Shown one piece after another: positions 12,344 through 12,484 of a stretch of DNA of 12,484 nt. Source of the stretch: a bacterium (GTDB lineage Bacteria > UBP15 > UBA6099 > DSWB01); assembly GCA_020061125.1 (NCBI GenBank), contig JAGUYV010000111.1:1-12484 (forward strand), in the 5' to 3' direction. Below the pieces are notes generated by a model that was given only the letters and a program-made list of their open reading frames with translations, was not told where the DNA came from and did not search any database. The translations under genes and the position numbers were made by a program. The first letter of the stretch is position 1. Each line of letters begins with the position of its first letter.

Positions 12344-12484
12344 TCAGAACCCGCCGCGCGACTCGAAGTATGCGTAAAACGAGGCGAGCGCCAGAAAGTC
12401 CATGCCCGTGTATTCGATGGGGCGGCCGTCCGCGGGTTCGGCGATTTCCTCGGGGCTGCGCTCCCAGCGGTAGCCCACGCTGTA
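12344..12484 (-). CDS. 3' end of an unidentified gene (46 residues visible)
   Basis: An open frame enters from the right edge and ends at TGA (complement of 12344-12346). The visible C-terminus begins YSVGYRWERSPEEIAEPADG, contains EYTGMDFLALASFYAYFES, and ends RGGF. Codon choice is normal for the window (GAG/GAA, CGC, GCG, strong third-position GC), which supports coding. I do not recognise the family from this fragment. No clear terminator follows before the promoter of the 55-residue gene, 23 bp downstream, so some read-through into that gene is possible. Confidence 0.7.
   Translation of the reverse strand, partial: YSVGYRWERSPEEIAEPADGRPIEYTGMDFLALASFYAYFESRGGF

Noticed and set aside
1-12484. 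CRISPR array, tRNA, rRNA or insertion sequence with transposase
   Set aside because: I saw no regularly spaced direct repeats, cloverleaf or rRNA signatures, and no transposase or integrase reading frame.

Overview
The window reads as chromosome of a GC-rich (about 60% by eye) Gram-negative-type bacterium that builds type IV pili or a related type II secretion pseudopilus. The evidence is a prepilin peptidase and six proteins with prepilin-like N-termini. I cannot name the phylum. The combination of a glycoside hydrolase family 2 enzyme, cysteine-rich GFTLIE pilins and very long PilX-like proteins would fit a PVC-type, Hydrogenedentes-like or deltaproteobacterial lineage, but that is a guess.

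Layout. (1) 2-1336: 3' part of a GH2 beta-glucuronidase-like enzyme, cut by the window edge. (2) 1337-1904: a non-coding gap with a 183-bp element bounded by 28-bp inverted repeats, then an AT-rich promoter region. (3) 1905-2998: two paralogous 162-residue major-type pilins. The first has a strong promoter and a clear terminator; the second has an extended -10 directly behind that terminator. (4) 3082-5425: a promoter, then prepilin peptidase (pilD), a PilV/GspI-like prepilin overlapping it by ATGA, and a PilW/GspJ-like prepilin. (5) 5486-8581: a 1031-residue PilX/GspK-like protein with a huge ectodomain, followed by a strong terminator. (6) 8582-8904: an AT-rich dyad and a nested long inverted repeat. 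(7) 8905-11949: a 1014-residue tandem paralogue of the giant protein. (8) On the minus strand: a terminator, a 55-residue small protein gene with its own RBS and likely promoter, and the last 46 codons of another gene running off the right edge.

How the genes fit together. The peptidase would cleave the leaders of the two pilins, the V- and W-like minor prepilins and probably the two giant PilX-like proteins. By analogy with GspI-GspJ-GspK and PilV-PilW-PilX, the minor set would form the priming or tip complex and the small pilins the shaft. No PilY1, no GspH/FimU-like subunit and no assembly ATPase is present here. Two features make the set unusual. Every secreted subunit is cysteine-rich with conserved cysteines: 8 in each pilin, 8 in the V-like protein, 8 outside the membrane segment in the W-like protein, and 26 in each giant protein. 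And both the shaft pilin and the giant tip candidate exist as tandem pairs, each copy with its own upstream region.

A window-wide sequence property also stands out. The tetranucleotide ACGT occurs once in 12,484 bases by my reading (3202-3205), where composition predicts about 45. Codons ending in C switch to T before GTN valine codons, which points to an ACGT-specific restriction-modification system or methylation-driven mutation in this lineage.
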